Part shown: one piece after another, positions 9,930 through 20,780 of the stretch | How the letters are laid out: each line of letters begins with the position of its first letter | Numbering within the stretch: the stretch's first letter is position 1 | Origin: Corallium rubrum | Lineage: Eukaryota; Cnidaria; Anthozoa; Scleralcyonacea; Coralliidae | Direction of reading: 5' to 3' | NCBI GenBank assembly: GCA_964035015.1 | Contig: OZ035997.1 | Coordinates: 15,883,467-15,947,466 of the forward strand | DNA length: 64,000 nucleotides | Program-made: the position numbers and the translations under genes | The notes under the pieces: model-generated | Seen by the model: only the letters and a program-made list of their open reading frames with translations | What the model was told of the DNA's origin: nothing | Database searches by the model: none

Positions 9930-10748
9930 GTGAACATGCCTAGCGCTTGTAATATTTGCGGAAAGAGCTTTTCAAGACAATTTAATTTACAACGCCACAT
10001 AAAGGTCCTGCATGGGGGAGATCGGCCAATTCAAACGATGTCTACTGATTCTACATTTAAGCATTCGCCATTTGATGGAACCGCATCGAATTACCAAGAC
10101 AACAAAAAGACATACTCCATACAATTAACACATCCCTTTGGGCTCTTGGTCTCTGGGGGGACCAAGACTGGGAAGACAACCTTTGTCAAGGAATTGTTAG
10201 CCAACGCCCAAATCATGATCGACCCTGTCCCAGAAAATATAATTTATTTTTATTCTGAGTACCAAGACACGTTTGCTAAAATGGAACTTCTTATTCCTGG
10301 GATTCAGTTTGTGCAAGATTTATCCGAATCTATATTGGATAGTATTAATCCCCAAATAAGAAATCTATTTATCATTGATGACATGATGGGAGAAAAAGAT
10401 ACGATTATTGCCAAGCTGTTCACGAAGAAATCGCACCATGGTAATCTCAGCGTGATTTATATTGTGCAAAACTTATTTCATCAAAGCAAAGACCATCGTA
10501 CCATCTCTCTCAACGCTAGTTACTTTGTCCTAACAAAAAATGTTCGTGATGCAAGTCAAGTAACTCATCTAGCCAAACAGTTGTATCCCGACAACACAAA
10601 GTTTTTCCAGCAAGCCTACCAGATGGCAACCAAAGACCCGTATTCTTACCTGTTTGTCGATCTCACGCCGACATGTCCCGATGAAATCCGAGTAAGATCA
10701 GGGATATTTCCGACTGATACACATTATGTATATCAACCCCGGGTATGA
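9930..10748 (+). CDS. A32-type packaging ATPase with N-terminal zinc finger (right copy)
   Basis: The mirror copy of the ATPase at 8074-8892, with an identical 272-residue translation. The two genes diverge from the central core, which, with its minisatellites, must hold both promoters. Identical proteins in opposite arms imply a recent duplication or ongoing conversion between arms. Confidence 0.85.
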   Translation: MNMPSACNICGKSFSRQFNLQRHIKVLHGGDRPIQTMSTDSTFKHSPFDGTASNYQDNKKTYSIQLTHPFGLLVSGGTKTGKTTFVKELLANAQIMIDPVPENIIYFYSEYQDTFAKMELLIPGIQFVQDLSESILDSINPQIRNLFIIDDMMGEKDTIIAKLFTKKSHHGNLSVIYIVQNLFHQSKDHRTISLNASYFVLTKNVRDASQVTHLAKQLYPDNTKFFQQAYQMATKDPYSYLFVDLTPTCPDEIRVRSGIFPTDTHYVYQPRV

Positions 10749-11235
10749 AAATAAGTGCTGAACACCTGAGAAAAGCGACATTGAAACATACTGATAATGG
10801 TTTATTAAAGGCTATACAGGACTGTGCATTTTGAATATATGTTTAGATTTCATCAAACGAAAGAAACCAGTATTACAAAAAACTAGTGTACTCCTACAAT
10901 CAATCTAAACGCCATAGTATTGGAATGACACCAATTATAAGAATTAAAGTTACTGGTGAATCGTTGACACATTATCTTCTGTACTATGCTGAAGTTCAAT
11001 AAAGTATTTACAAATAATGTATATGTCTTTCTGATATTCCTTTGGTACAGGTTAAATGTATAAGTTACCAGGGGTGATGGGGATATCTTTGGGGGCACCC
11101 TAGGGGTATTGGTAGTATCTTTTTGGGGGGGTGTGCCCCAGGGATGATGGGGGTATCTTTGAACGGGCCAAAAAGGCCTAAACGGGCCAAAATAGGCCAA
11201 ATAAGGCCTAAAAGGGCCTAATAAAAGCATCTAAC

Positions 11236-11640
11236 ATGCCAAAAATGTCAAATGCTTTCTGTTATTGCTCGAGTAAACAACTAAACATGGGTCGCACACG
11301 TAGAAACTGTCCTGTCTTCGGGTGCGGAAGCACTAATCTTGCAAGGCTAGCAAATCATCTTGACCAAGTACATCACATGGATATCAAAGAACGCGCTAAA
11401 TGGCTAAAATGGAGTAACAGTGGAATATGTGTTCCTTTACAGAGTAAAGAACCTATCGCAGACAGCACAGAACTAAATATGGAGAAAACTTTGAAAAGCA
11501 TTATAAAGAGACAAGAGGAAATGGCAACAAACTTCAATAATTATCTAAGAGAGCAGCATGGGGAGTCCGTAAATAATAAACAACGCAAAAAAACCCCGGA
11601 AAATATCAAAATTCCCCATAAAGAGCGAGCAGTGCTTTGA
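11236..11640 (+). CDS. Small C2H2 zinc-finger protein of Polinton element 1 (right copy)
   Basis: Mirror of the protein at 7142-7588, with the same single finger and WLKW block; the two copies differ slightly. It lies downstream of and in line with the right ATPase gene. A short GC-rich tract of 'gggccaaaa' and 'ggcctaa' steps (11163-11222) precedes it and is mirrored before the left copy. Confidence 0.55.
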   Translation: MPKMSNAFCYCSSKQLNMGRTRRNCPVFGCGSTNLARLANHLDQVHHMDIKERAKWLKWSNSGICVPLQSKEPIADSTELNMEKTLKSIIKRQEEMATNFNNYLREQHGESVNNKQRKKTPENIKIPHKERAVL

Positions 11641-11915
11641 CAACAGAGAAACAAACGATATCTCTAAGAAGTGGGTGCGCTAGAAGAAATCGTAAACGCA
11701 GGACAGTTTATGTAAATAATTAGCTGTCAATTTGCACACTGTAATTTGTTATAAACTACAAAGAACTATAATGTTGCTCGTATGTCTTTATGAATTTTTC
11801 TTCAGATAAAATTGCACATCTTTCTTACACACTATATAGTTCAAGTAATTTTTTTAACTTAAAACATAATTTAGCTCTGGATTAACTCGATAATGTTCTC
11901 ACAACACATATAGCA

Positions 11916-12434
11916 TTAGTTCAGATTGCTTTTCGTCGTTAAGTTTCTAGACTTTTCAAGAAGATACTCCTCGTAAGCCTCCCGAGGATTCTTTATCGTA
12001 CTCGTAAATTTTACACCTGTGTCTTTTACTTCGTACAGATACTTTAATGGACAGCTAAACAGAACAGATATAGAAAGAATATTTGGCGAGTCGTCAATTT
12101 CCTTCGACTCGACCATTGTCTCTGAAGTTTTTTGAGAGTCTCTTTGATTTTGTAATTTCAACGCCTCTCCCGCTTCGTTGAACTCTATCCAGATTCGTTC
12201 GTCGACGTTTGTCCTGGTCTCTTCATAGCACCATCTCCGTTGCTCATCATCTGTTAGGCAACTATGTTGCTTCTGACTAGGATGGTTAATCCTACAACCA
12301 TTGCACTTTTCACGACAAAGCTTCGAATATTCTTCCCACAAAGTTTCATTGTAAATATCTTCGAACATTGAAAACAATTTTTCATATAAACCCTCCATCT
12401 CTGCGGTCTTACTCCAACAGCAAATAGTAAGCAA
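11916..12434 (-). CDS. Cys/His-rich protein of Polinton element 1 (right copy)
   Basis: Mirror of 6391-6909. The translation differs by one residue, an Ile for a Thr just before the HPSQ block. The Cys and His residues are all kept. Confidence 0.6.
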   Translation of the reverse strand: MLTICCWSKTAEMEGLYEKLFSMFEDIYNETLWEEYSKLCREKCNGCRINHPSQKQHSCLTDDEQRRWCYEETRTNVDERIWIEFNEAGEALKLQNQRDSQKTSETMVESKEIDDSPNILSISVLFSCPLKYLYEVKDTGVKFTSTIKNPREAYEEYLLEKSRNLTTKSNLN

Positions 12435-14491
12435 ATGATACGCCGAGAAAACCGACGCCGTGAATAAGCATATTAATTAGGATTTCTTTGTCTAAGCTCT
12501 GACGTCGCTCAGACTCGCCCAGACTCGTTCTTTTGTTTAAATTGCTAATGAGCCATTAACATCATTAGTGTACATGGACTTATACAAATATGGCAACATT
12601 GCACTCAACCATTCCATAGACAAATAATATTTCGTCTGTATCTTACGTTCTTACAGTTTCTCGATTCGATTCCTCATACTCGCGCGACTTCTCGTTTGAC
12701 TTACGAGTACGGCAAACCGTTCCGTGTTCACACAACGGTTTTGGACTCCCAAAGACATCTCCTCAATCTAAGTATTAGTAATCAATTTTGATTTATTCAC
12801 TTTGTCCTACTGACAGGTAATGGATTTTTATGTACACTGTGAGATATTTAACATATATTGGATATACAACCGTAATAGATAGCGAGTGATTGTAAATAAT
12901 TCCGATACTTATGGATTTTAACTTTTGCGTTGTTTGTAAATATTAGGAGCTTTGTGTGATGGTAAATATGAAATTATATATTTTTGAAACTTTATTTCGT
13001 TATTTAGTCTTATTATAAAAACATGTTTCTTTAAACAAATCACATTTTAAAAATTACAAGCTTTTAAGAGCCACCAAGTCATTGAAAGAATACAAACGAA
13101 ATATTCTCATAATGCCTAAAGACTTAAAATAGGAGGTGTATACTCCAGAGACCCCACACATGAAAGACACCGTTTGTCAAACATTTGGAACTTCGGGAAT
13201 TAATCGGAGAGCTATCGGTTATGACGTATTACACGGGGGTCTGAGTAATAGTAGAGGGTCCCAAAGGAGCCTGAGACGAATGAAGGACGCTATGGTAACA
13301 CTGCTAATGACATCGCCTAGACTTGCCTAAGCGCTTAATCCTCTTAATGACCCCTAATGAGTTTTTTCTTTTGTCTCCTGCACGTGCACTGAGGATAAAT
13401 ATGCAAATATCACACTTAGTAACAGAAAGCGTAGCAACGCTTTCAAAGTAATAAACTGTTTTGCCTTTATATATCGACACTTAAAATCGTTCTTTTCACG
13501 ATTTCTCGAAGTGATTCTTCATTCTATCTTCCTACAATTTCCTCACTTATAAAGAGAAGCCTAGTAACCATGATGTATCTCAGTTATATATGGACAAGTC
13601 TTCGCTCTTCGCTTTTCGAATTGATTTGTGTCTTCTTATGACTTCTCGAACTGTTTCTTCATCGAAGGAATCACTAGTAGGCTATAGACTAAGGTTAGAT
13701 AGGCAATAATTCGACCAAAACTGTCAACATTCATCTCTTCGAAAATAACACTCGGATTACTTAACCAAAAACCCGCTATATTCCTCCAAACCAAGTTTAA
13801 GACAAAAAATATAAAGTGCCTCTATCCATTTCTGTTTCGTTCCTCTACAAACTAGGCCAAAGTAAACGATAACTCTCTAAAATTGTTAACACTTATTGCC
13901 ACCAAACGTGTATAAGACTGTTTGGTCATTTAGGTTCTGACTAATATAATATTCAAAGTCTCCATATTATTCAAATAATATTCAGGTTTGACCAGAGCAG
14001 TTCTCTCTGCCAATTCAGACACCTACGCTGTTCAGAACTCTCTATAATCCTCCAGACAAGGTTTCAGATAAAAAATATAAAGTGCCTCTATCAATTTCTC
14101 TTTAGTTCCTTGTGAAGAACGTCTATTTTGTTAAAGTTTACTGTACGCATGCTCCGTGCGTTTACGTGTCCCACAAGTGTTGGCTATAAGTAGGGTTAAG
14201 GGTTTAAATGAAAGTTGGTTTCTATTAGTTATAAAGAAATAAGTCTAGCGTCTTTTGATAATGACGTAACTTCGGAAATCAGTCGGAGACCAATCGGGAA
14301 TGACGGGGGGTTAAGTAACATCTAGGGTCAGGGGGGAAAGTTAGGGTTACTACGTCCCAAAGGAGTCTGAGAATGAATAAATAATAAGTCGGTATGACGT
14401 AGTGAAAACCGGGGGGTTGAATGAAAGCGGCTACACACCGTTTGCATACTAATTACTTCCGCCGCCCGATGGGGGGGGGGGGTATTACTAC
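12435..14491. repeat. Right subterminal/terminal arm of palindrome 1
   Basis: Mirror of 4176-6390, about 2 kb, with no convincing gene. The outer 150 bases are slightly shorter than in the left arm and end in a G-run before the terminal GGTATTACTACT. Confidence 0.7.
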
Positions 14492-14763
14492 TTTTGTCAT
14501 ACTGAGTTAGCGAGACGGCGATAACTATGATAAATGTTATTAGGCATTCTTATTTTTATATTTAAATATATGCCAGCACCAAACTTTTTATTAGATTACC
14601 TTCTTTTAATATCCATTCTCTAAAATTAAACGTGTGAGTTTGTATGCCAAGCAAACATGAAAATGCAAAAGACGTAAACAAAGCGCAACTTCACGAACGA
14701 AGTCCACGGCTTTGATATATACGTTAGTGGCCATCTTGTATATTTGTAGCGTTTATAGTAATA

Positions 14764-16065
14764 ACTAGAAATATATTAACACAACAACCCCTCGCCCTCT
14801 TTCACATGAATTTTTGTGAAAATCCGTTGCATATTACTTTGATTTATAGGAAAACACCTTCGCGCTATTTTTCATTGGGAGTCTGGAAATAGCCGTTGGA
14901 ACAATTCAAAATATAGTGTTAAACCTTTAATTAAAGTATAATATTTGAAATAAAAAAGTTGTTTAACTCTAATTTTAAAAGAAAAAGGTAATAAATAACA
15001 AAGAAAATTTTCAAGACAATATTCAGAAAACAAATTGAGATGGAGAAAAACGCAGGTTGCGACCAAGGTTTGAACTCGACCATTTTGCATGCAAACTGAC
15101 GATCTTACCACCGGGCTACTGAAGAAAACGTCATAATATAAGCAAAATATTAGGGTTATATATATTTTCTTTGCATGTTTATACAAAGAATATTGCCAGA
15201 GCATCTAAAAATATTTGCATTTTTCAAAGGCATTGGCCATTGGCATTTCAAACTCATTTATAAAATGGCAAAACTGCAAAAACAAGTTTTGTCTCAAAAC
15301 TGTTAATGGAAAAACTGTTTTCATGCAGTCTTTACATCTGTAATATTTCAACATGCAGCATTTATATGTTTAACAGACGAAAAATTGCTCCTTCGCCGAT
15401 TTTTATGCCAAATTACAAACAAGCTACGGTAAGTTTTACCATACTGTAGAATTGGTTTTACCATATATAAGAAAAATATTTAAAAGGAGAAATATATAAG
15501 ACGCCAGCCAGCCGACGGGCGAGCGAAAACATAACGACACACGAAATCGAAAACAAAATTACTGTAACAGTGACAGGATATATTAAAAACAGAGAAACTC
15601 GAACAGCATTGCTACTAAATATTCGTGATTAATTTAATACCGTATTAAGCTTAACCATTTCAGCCTTTTTCTTCGTTGGTTATTTCGCTAGTGCTTTTTC
15701 CTCCTTTCGAGTTTCGGTGTGGCGGGTTTTCTTCTACTAAGGATGTTGTTCAGTTCTGCTTTATACCTAAATGTTGATTTGCTTCTGCCCTTTTGAAGGG
15801 TATACGTATAAAAAAAAAGGCTTCTCTGAAGTCTTTTTGTCAAGAACAAAGTTATGTTGTTGATGTTTTTTTCTCAGGAATAGATTTTATTGTTCCCAGT
15901 CCTTACTGCGCAAGTGAACGTACCATGCATAGAAATAAATATTCAGATCACAGAAATCTGTACGATATCACGCTTGTCCACACGTGTAAAATAACTCCAC
16001 GCGTGTCGAGATTAGCACCCTCACCCGGCTCCGGCCTTCGGCCCTACGCCCGGGCTCGGGAATAA
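14764..16065 (-). repeat. Dispersed repeat family R1 (diverged copy)
   Basis: It begins with 'ctagaaata' and 'caacaacccctcgccc' and ends with a GC-rich block (about 15995-16065, 'gagattagcaccctcacc' then 'ccttcggccctacgcccggg'). The same two ends bound the copies near 43185-49430 and 52285-53450. The interior is AT-rich with no confident reading frame. It holds a tRNA-like segment at 15052-15122. The transposon class is unresolved. Confidence 0.6.
15052..15122 (-). repeat. tRNA-like (SINE-type) segment
   Basis: On the minus strand 'tagcccggtggtaagatc' resembles an A box and 'ggtcgagttcaaacc' a B box, with spacing near that of a tRNA. No anticodon arm or CCA-type acceptor pairing is clear, so this is a tRNA-derived repeat, not a tRNA gene. 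Confidence 0.5.
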
Positions 16066-16397
16066 TCGGATTCGGCAGCAGAACTGCAGTTATCTTCAGG
16101 TGTTGATATACTGAGATATGTATACGACGTAGTTCCTTCCTTGGGAGAGCTGCCACGCAATATTGTATTATATACGATTGCGCTTTAAGCCCGTTCTCCA
16201 CTAGGCGAATTTGTACGCGCGAATCAAATCGAAATACCCGTTCATGCAATGTAATTGGTTGGTGCTGCTAATTTTCGCGCCAATTTTCTTACTTACTTGC
16301 CAATCATATTGCCGGAGAGGTTGTTTTAAGCAACGGGAATTCCATTTATAAGTAATAGCATAAAAAGAGGTCGGTCCTTTAGTAAAATTTGGCTGGC

Positions 16398-16541
16398 TCC
16401 ATACAGTTTCTTGAAAAATGGAAAATACAAGTTTGAGAAAAAAACAAGTGCATAAACAATTCGGGAAAAGAATAGAACTAAATGTTATGCATAGTTTAAC
16501 ATTCTGACAATCAAAAACTGTTACCAAATAAATAGCAACAG

Positions 16542-16609
<68 letters not shown>

Positions 16610-17105
16610 ATTTTCAAAATGCTGCCAATTACCTTTCAAACTGATTTACTTCGAAAAAATCTTTGGTGACCCCCAATTTCTTTTTCGTTAAAACTTTTCT
16701 TGAAGTATGAGTAATCAATAGGCCGATTTAAAAAAAAATTCTGTAGAAGGAATAGCTTTTCCCCGAAAAAATCATGTTTGTTAATTTTTAAAAAAAAATT
16801 TGATGTGCAGATTTTCTTAAAAATCGGCCTATTGATTATTCATACTTCAAGAAAAGTTTTAATAAAAAGAAAATTGGGGGTCACCAAAGTTTTTTTCGAA
16901 TTAAATTAGTCTGAAGGGTAATTGGCAGCTATTTTAAAACGTCATTGTTGCCATAGAACAACTGTTGCTATTCATTTGGTAACAGTTTTTGATTGTCAGA
17001 ATGTTTATCTATGCATAACATTTAGTTTTATTCTTTTTCCGAATTGTTTATGCACGTGTTTTGGACTCCCAAACTTGTATTTTCCATTTTTCTAGAAACG
17101 GTAAT
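16398..17105. repeat. 700-bp palindromic element
   Basis: 16404-16738 and 16793-17100 are inverted copies. Their outer ends read 'cagtttcttgaaaaatgg' and the inner ones 'aatcaataggccgattt'. It contains an expanded (TTG)n run in the left arm only. A half copy lies at 53583-53815. No coding capacity is seen, so it is a MITE-like foldback element. Confidence 0.8.
16541..16609. repeat. (TTG)n microsatellite
   Basis: About 23 trinucleotide units with one interruption. On the minus strand it would read as polythreonine, which is not a gene. Confidence 0.95.
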
Positions 17106-17192
17106 AGCTAACGCACCTCTTTTTATGCTATTCCTTTGTAATATCATATTTGCGGGAATTTCATTTGTTTGCGGGAATTTCTTTTGTTGTCG

Positions 17193-17256
17193 CCTCCGTC
17201 GACGTCAAACCGGGTATGATTAGTTCTAATAAGACCTGGTTTGACATCAACGGAGG
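17193..17256. repeat. 64-bp hairpin
   Basis: Arms CCTCCGTCGACGTCAAACC and its near-complement around a 20-base centre. A small foldback insertion or structured terminator-like relic. Confidence 0.65.
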
Positions 17257-18320
17257 TAGGATTAGAAAAAATGAATATAATGAGGTATTTTAGCTGTTAA
17301 TGGACCTGTGAGAACAAAAGAAATCCCCGCAAACATGATATTATATGAAATAAGTGCTGATGACGAAGAAACTTCACGATTCCACAAAGCTGGAAAACAG
17401 ACTAATATAGAATCTAAGAATTCAATTCTAGGTCTTGTTAAACAGTTGTGCTCTTGACATAACGATTTTAATTTTTTAACAATATCTCGTGTTGTTTCAG
17501 TGAAAACTAAATCAGTATCCATCTTCTGTAGTTTACGGCTTTTTCCAACCCCCTGGGACAGAATTACTTATTCAGAATCAGTGCAACGGGTTAGCCTAAC
17601 CTTGATTATCAAGATTGCTTTTGCCAATCAACTACAGGGTTGGGAACATGATCTAAAGCCGCAATGCGTCGTATATATTCCACTGGCACTGGCACGAATT
17701 TTTTGACCCCTGGCCAGAGGGAATGTCCTATCCAGTTTAAACAGAGATCAGTGCTTTTAGTCAATAAAATTTGTGTAAATGCACTAATTTCAGTTTTGAA
17801 TTATACCTCCCAAACCTTGAGCATAGTTTTGTTCCACGTAGTGACACAGAACGCAAGATTTCTATAAAAACCATTTTGGTAGCAAGTTGTCACTATAGTC
17901 AGATTTATAAGTCGTCGCTTTATCTTACCGCGTCATTTGCACCAGATTTGGACGCAAGTCTGTTCCCCAGATTGCTACAGCAGTAATTCCAGAGATGTCA
18001 TGTCATCTGCGACTTTTCCTTATATCTGCAGGTTTTCTCTGGAATGTTACCACTGAACCTCGTCCAAAGCAAATATTGCGTGGAGGTCTAAATACCGAAG
18101 AGATACAACCATCAAAATTCATGGCAAAGAAAGCACAATACTGTGTTTTTTACAATAAATATACCTCATAACTGATACCTTGCCAAGGAAGTTGAATAGC
18201 AAGGGGTAAATCCAACATTATTTATTATTTTATACACACAGCGTTCGGCGTTTAGCGCAGATCGCGTTACGTTGCGCAGCCGTAAACACAACGACATAGC
18301 AATTGTATTTCCGCATGTTT
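17257..18320. other. No gene supported
   Basis: Several 60-86 codon frames on both strands overlap and show no domain. A minus-strand frame (17262-17522) is open but has no recognisable family. Treated as non-coding. Confidence 0.4.
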
Positions 18321-18421
18321 CTGCTGTACAAGCTGTCATAAGTTAAACTCAGGGAAAACTCTGAGCGGGACTCGAACCCACAACCTTCCGAATGGCACTG
18401 GAACTCAGATGGTAGGCTAAG
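18321..18421 (-). repeat. tRNA-derived SINE-like segment
   Basis: On the minus strand 'ggttgtgggttcgagtccc' is an excellent B box, preceded by 'gcctaccatctgagttcc'. The downstream phrase 'agttaaactcag' recurs in the second copy at 18595-18700. Confidence 0.6.
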
Positions 18422-18559
18422 GTTGTTTTCGATATTTATACGCCTGGGAACTAGTCAATCCATACGTGTGTCACAAGTGCTTGTTGGGCTACAAGTTGCA
18501 TTGTGTCAGTTATTTTCACTTTTTCAGTAAATGTTTTTTGTACGTTATTAGTGTTTTCA

Positions 18560-18712
18560 GCTTGAGATGGTAAAGTTTTTCGTATGTTTTTGTTGTGCAA
18601 GCTGTTGTAAGTTAAACTCAGAGAAAACTCTGAGTTTCAGACGGGATACGAACCCACAACCTTCCAAATGGCAGCCGGACGCTCTCACATACAGCAGAAA
18701 CATACGAAAAAA
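18560..18712 (-). repeat. tRNA-derived SINE-like segment, second copy
   Basis: It has the same layout as 18321-18421 (B-box-like 'gttgtgggttcgtatccc' on minus). It is flanked by short inverted ends 'tttttcgtatgttt' and 'aaacatacgaaaaa', so this copy is itself carried in a small foldback. Confidence 0.6.
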
Positions 18713-18725
18713 TATACATGTATAG

Positions 18726-18880
18726 TGCATGTGGTACGTTTGCGAGCTTGGTGCAACCTAACAGACGTTTGTTGGACGTTCGTCAAGCACAATTACTCTT
18801 TATCGAGTAATTGAGCTCGACGAACGTCCAACAAACGTCTGTTACATTACACCAAGCTCGCAAACATGCACTACATGCAT
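18726..18880. repeat. Palindromic MITE
   Basis: Arms of about 70 bases containing 'tttgcgagcttggtg' and 'agacgtttgttggacgttcg' close on a short centre (TCTTTATCGAG). A fragment of its centre, 'gagtaattgagcttgacgaacg', recurs at 19750-19771. Confidence 0.8.
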
Positions 18881-18984
18881 CTACACGTATAACTTAATAC
18901 CATATCACTTTAACAACATCTCATATACAAACCCTACCACTTAGGAGCACATCTGACTATGAATTTGCAACTTTAGCTCGCCAT

Positions 18985-19140
18985 TTGAGCCTCAGTGGCT
19001 CAATGGATAGATTGTCTAATCGGTCATTAGATAGCCTGCGGGGTTTGAGGTCGGAAAAAGCGGGGAGGGCGAAAATGCGGGCGAGGGTGAAAAAGCGGGC
19101 GCGGGCGAAAAAGCGGGCGAAAGAGAAGTGGCGGAGAGGG
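18985..19140 (+). repeat. GC-rich GCGGGCG-type minisatellite after a tRNA-like stretch
   Basis: 19055-19135 repeats 'gcgggcgaaaaa'-like units about five times. The text before it (18985-19050) has weak A- and B-box resemblance. The open frame across it is Arg/Lys/Ala-rich by composition only. Confidence 0.5.
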
Positions 19141-19283
19141 GAAAAACTGCCTGCCGCAAAACTAGTGGTTTTTGAATTATTCGTCCACTGGTTAACGGAA
19201 AATACTGATTGGTTAGTATTTTAAGAGTTGTCCATAGCTATCAATCAAACAATATCGAGCCATCCTCTATTCGTCTCGTCAAC

Positions 19284-19615
19284 ATGGCCTCCGTGAACGA
19301 GTGTGTGGTTAAAGATTAGGAAACTTTGAATATTTTGAGAAATTCTCAGCGAGGAATTATTCTGAAAGAGCAACAAGCTGCTGCTTTTCTTTTAGGAAAA
19401 GACGTTCTCGCAGTCTTACCGACGGCGAATGGTTTTGGAAAGAGCTTGATTTTTACAATATTCGTCCTCGTAAGGCAAGAGATGCTCAAACGATTGGAGA
19501 AAGACGCAGCTACATGTATTCTGGTCATCACTCCTCTCACCGGCATAACTTCGGACCAGATAGCAGAGATGCAGTCAATGGGTTTCAATGCCGAGGTTAT
19601 ACAATCTCCTCTACA
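19284..19615 (+). pseudogene. RecQ-like DEAD/DEAH helicase fragment
   Basis: Starting at ATG 19284 (MASVNECVVKD) there is an in-frame TAG at 19317-19319. Then a helicase N-terminal half-domain follows: a Q-motif-like LKEQQAAAFLLGKDVLAVLPT, a Walker A region altered from the expected GFGKS context (TANGFGKSLIF), motif Ia ILVITPLTGITSDQIAEM, then GFNAEV. RecQ-like helicases with this spacing are, in my recollection, multicopy in anthozoans. The match ends at about 19615, where 'ctacag' is followed by 'gtgg', which could be an exon end. The DEAH box and the second helicase domain are not found downstream. Because of the stop and the lost remainder I call it a pseudogene; an exon with an alternative start at 19326 is possible. 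Confidence 0.65.
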
Positions 19616-19689
19616 GGTGGTTACTGTAGTGCAGAAAGAGCCACAGCCAGGACATTTCTCGAAGCCTTTGAATATACTAGGTTGTCATG

Positions 19690-19745
19690 CTCAGGCCATC
19701 AAGTCCAAAGGTTCGAACCCTGTCTGCAGGGGCTCAGAAATCTTT
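19690..19745 (+). repeat. B-box-containing repeat scrap
   Basis: 'aggttcgaaccctgtctgc' resembles a tRNA B box and abuts a fragment of the 18726 palindrome. Probably a SINE remnant. Confidence 0.35.
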
Positions 19746-19969
19746 TTTGAGTAATTGAGCTTGACGAACGGCCTGTTAGTGTATTGTATGTTGCTTGAAG
19801 CTTTGCACGGCGATAATATATCTTAAATAAAATGTTTGTTGGTTTACACCATATTGTTTTTAAATGTTTGGCGTAAGCAAACTTTGTCAGCAGTTCTATT
19901 CTCTCTGCAATGAATAAAGACCCAACATGTACACGGGCCCAAAGCTCAGTAAGCGTTAAGAAATATTGT

Positions 19970-20060
19970 TAAGCATTATAAATATAAAGAAGACGACTGG
20001 GTCAGGCGTTCACTCGGGCTACTGGCAAAGTAGAGATGTCAGCGCCAGGGGGGGGGGGGA
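19970..20060. repeat. Dispersed repeat related to 21820-21945
   Basis: The phrase 'gttcactcgggctactggc' recurs near 21910-21940 ('gtacactcgggctactggg'). Inverted relatives ('gtagcccgagtaataa') occur at 21862-21880 and 23470-23488. A run of Gs is at 20047-20060. Class unknown. Confidence 0.45.
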
Positions 20061-20181
20061 AACCGGCTGATTGGTCAATTTGAAAACGAAACAGCGCTTG
20101 CGCAGAAAGTAAACTGCTGACCTACACTTATGTTTGAGCCGTCAATTCGAAGTAAATAATGGCTGTCGAGAGAGATCGAAA

Positions 20182-20397
20182 CTATGTTTTATGCGTTCGT
20201 CGATGGTTTTGCAGGCCACCTTTGCTTAAACAAATACGTCCACATCTTTGAAACGTGCATTTAAAGCTCAAAGCTGACGAAGAGTTTCTTCCATGAGGCT
20301 GACGACGACTGGTTACAGTCGATAAGCTTGACGAACTTCCTTCGATATTTTCGCGCGACGTGGCTGATGCATACGCTGTCGATTGAGAGGAAGCCAA
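20182..20397 (-). pseudogene. Single C2H2 finger, probable retrotransposon ORF tail
   Basis: 71 codons ending in C-x4-C-x12-H-x3-H (CTFQRC...HRRTH) after a Ser-rich stretch. A lone finger with the pattern 'GR.C.SK.GL..H.RTH' at the extreme C-terminus is typical of LINE ORF2 tails. Upstream minus-strand frames (20400-20780) are interrupted and hold no reverse transcriptase block I can recognise. A host single-finger protein is the alternative. Confidence 0.4.
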
Positions 20398-20780
20398 AGT
20401 TGTCTTGCTTGCCCATCGTGCAATAATTGCTTCTCTTCGAGATTGTTAATTTTGTCTCTTAGTTGTTCACGTTAGCTGATTATCTTTTGCTGAATATTGA
20501 AGTACTTGAAGCAGCCGCTGTGGACAGTCTGTTAGCCCTCCTGTGCATGTTGATTCTTCGTCGGCGAACTCTATTTGCGCCCGATAGGAGGTTATAGTGG
20601 GAAAGGCAAATAAAAATTTCGCTTTTGTAGCCACATTCTCGAGCTTCATGTGAAGCAGATAAGTGTCTCAGTTTTCCTCCACAAGTTGATCGAGCGCTTC
20701 GTAACGTACGTGTACCTAATTCAGTACAATTTCTAGACATGTTTGTATAGTTCGTTCTTAAAAGAACGCTAAACCGCATA

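Larger units (their letters stand above)
4175..14492. mobile_element. Polinton-derived palindromic element 1
   Basis: A 10.3-kb near-perfect inverted repeat. Termini read AGTAGTAATACCC on both strands and are flanked by TTTGTC. Matching features sum to about 18822-18825, placing the axis near 9411. Each arm carries a Cys/His protein, a small zinc-finger protein and an A32-type packaging ATPase. The centre (9251-9514) is a copy of subterminal sequence bounded by minisatellites. The ATPase is of the type found in Polintons/Mavericks and adintoviruses. No protein-primed polymerase, retroviral-type integrase, protease or capsid gene is visible, so it is a reduced, presumably non-autonomous derivative. 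The arms are nearly identical and the ORFs open, so it is young or kept uniform by gene conversion. The terminal 300 bp share blocks with the element at 37167-41857. Confidence 0.85.

Noticed and set aside
15052-15122. tRNA gene
   Set aside because: A- and B-box resemblance only; no anticodon arm or acceptor pairing, and it lies inside a dispersed repeat.
16201-16617. 138-codon minus frame beginning with polythreonine
   Set aside because: Driven by the (TTG)n microsatellite and palindrome sequence.
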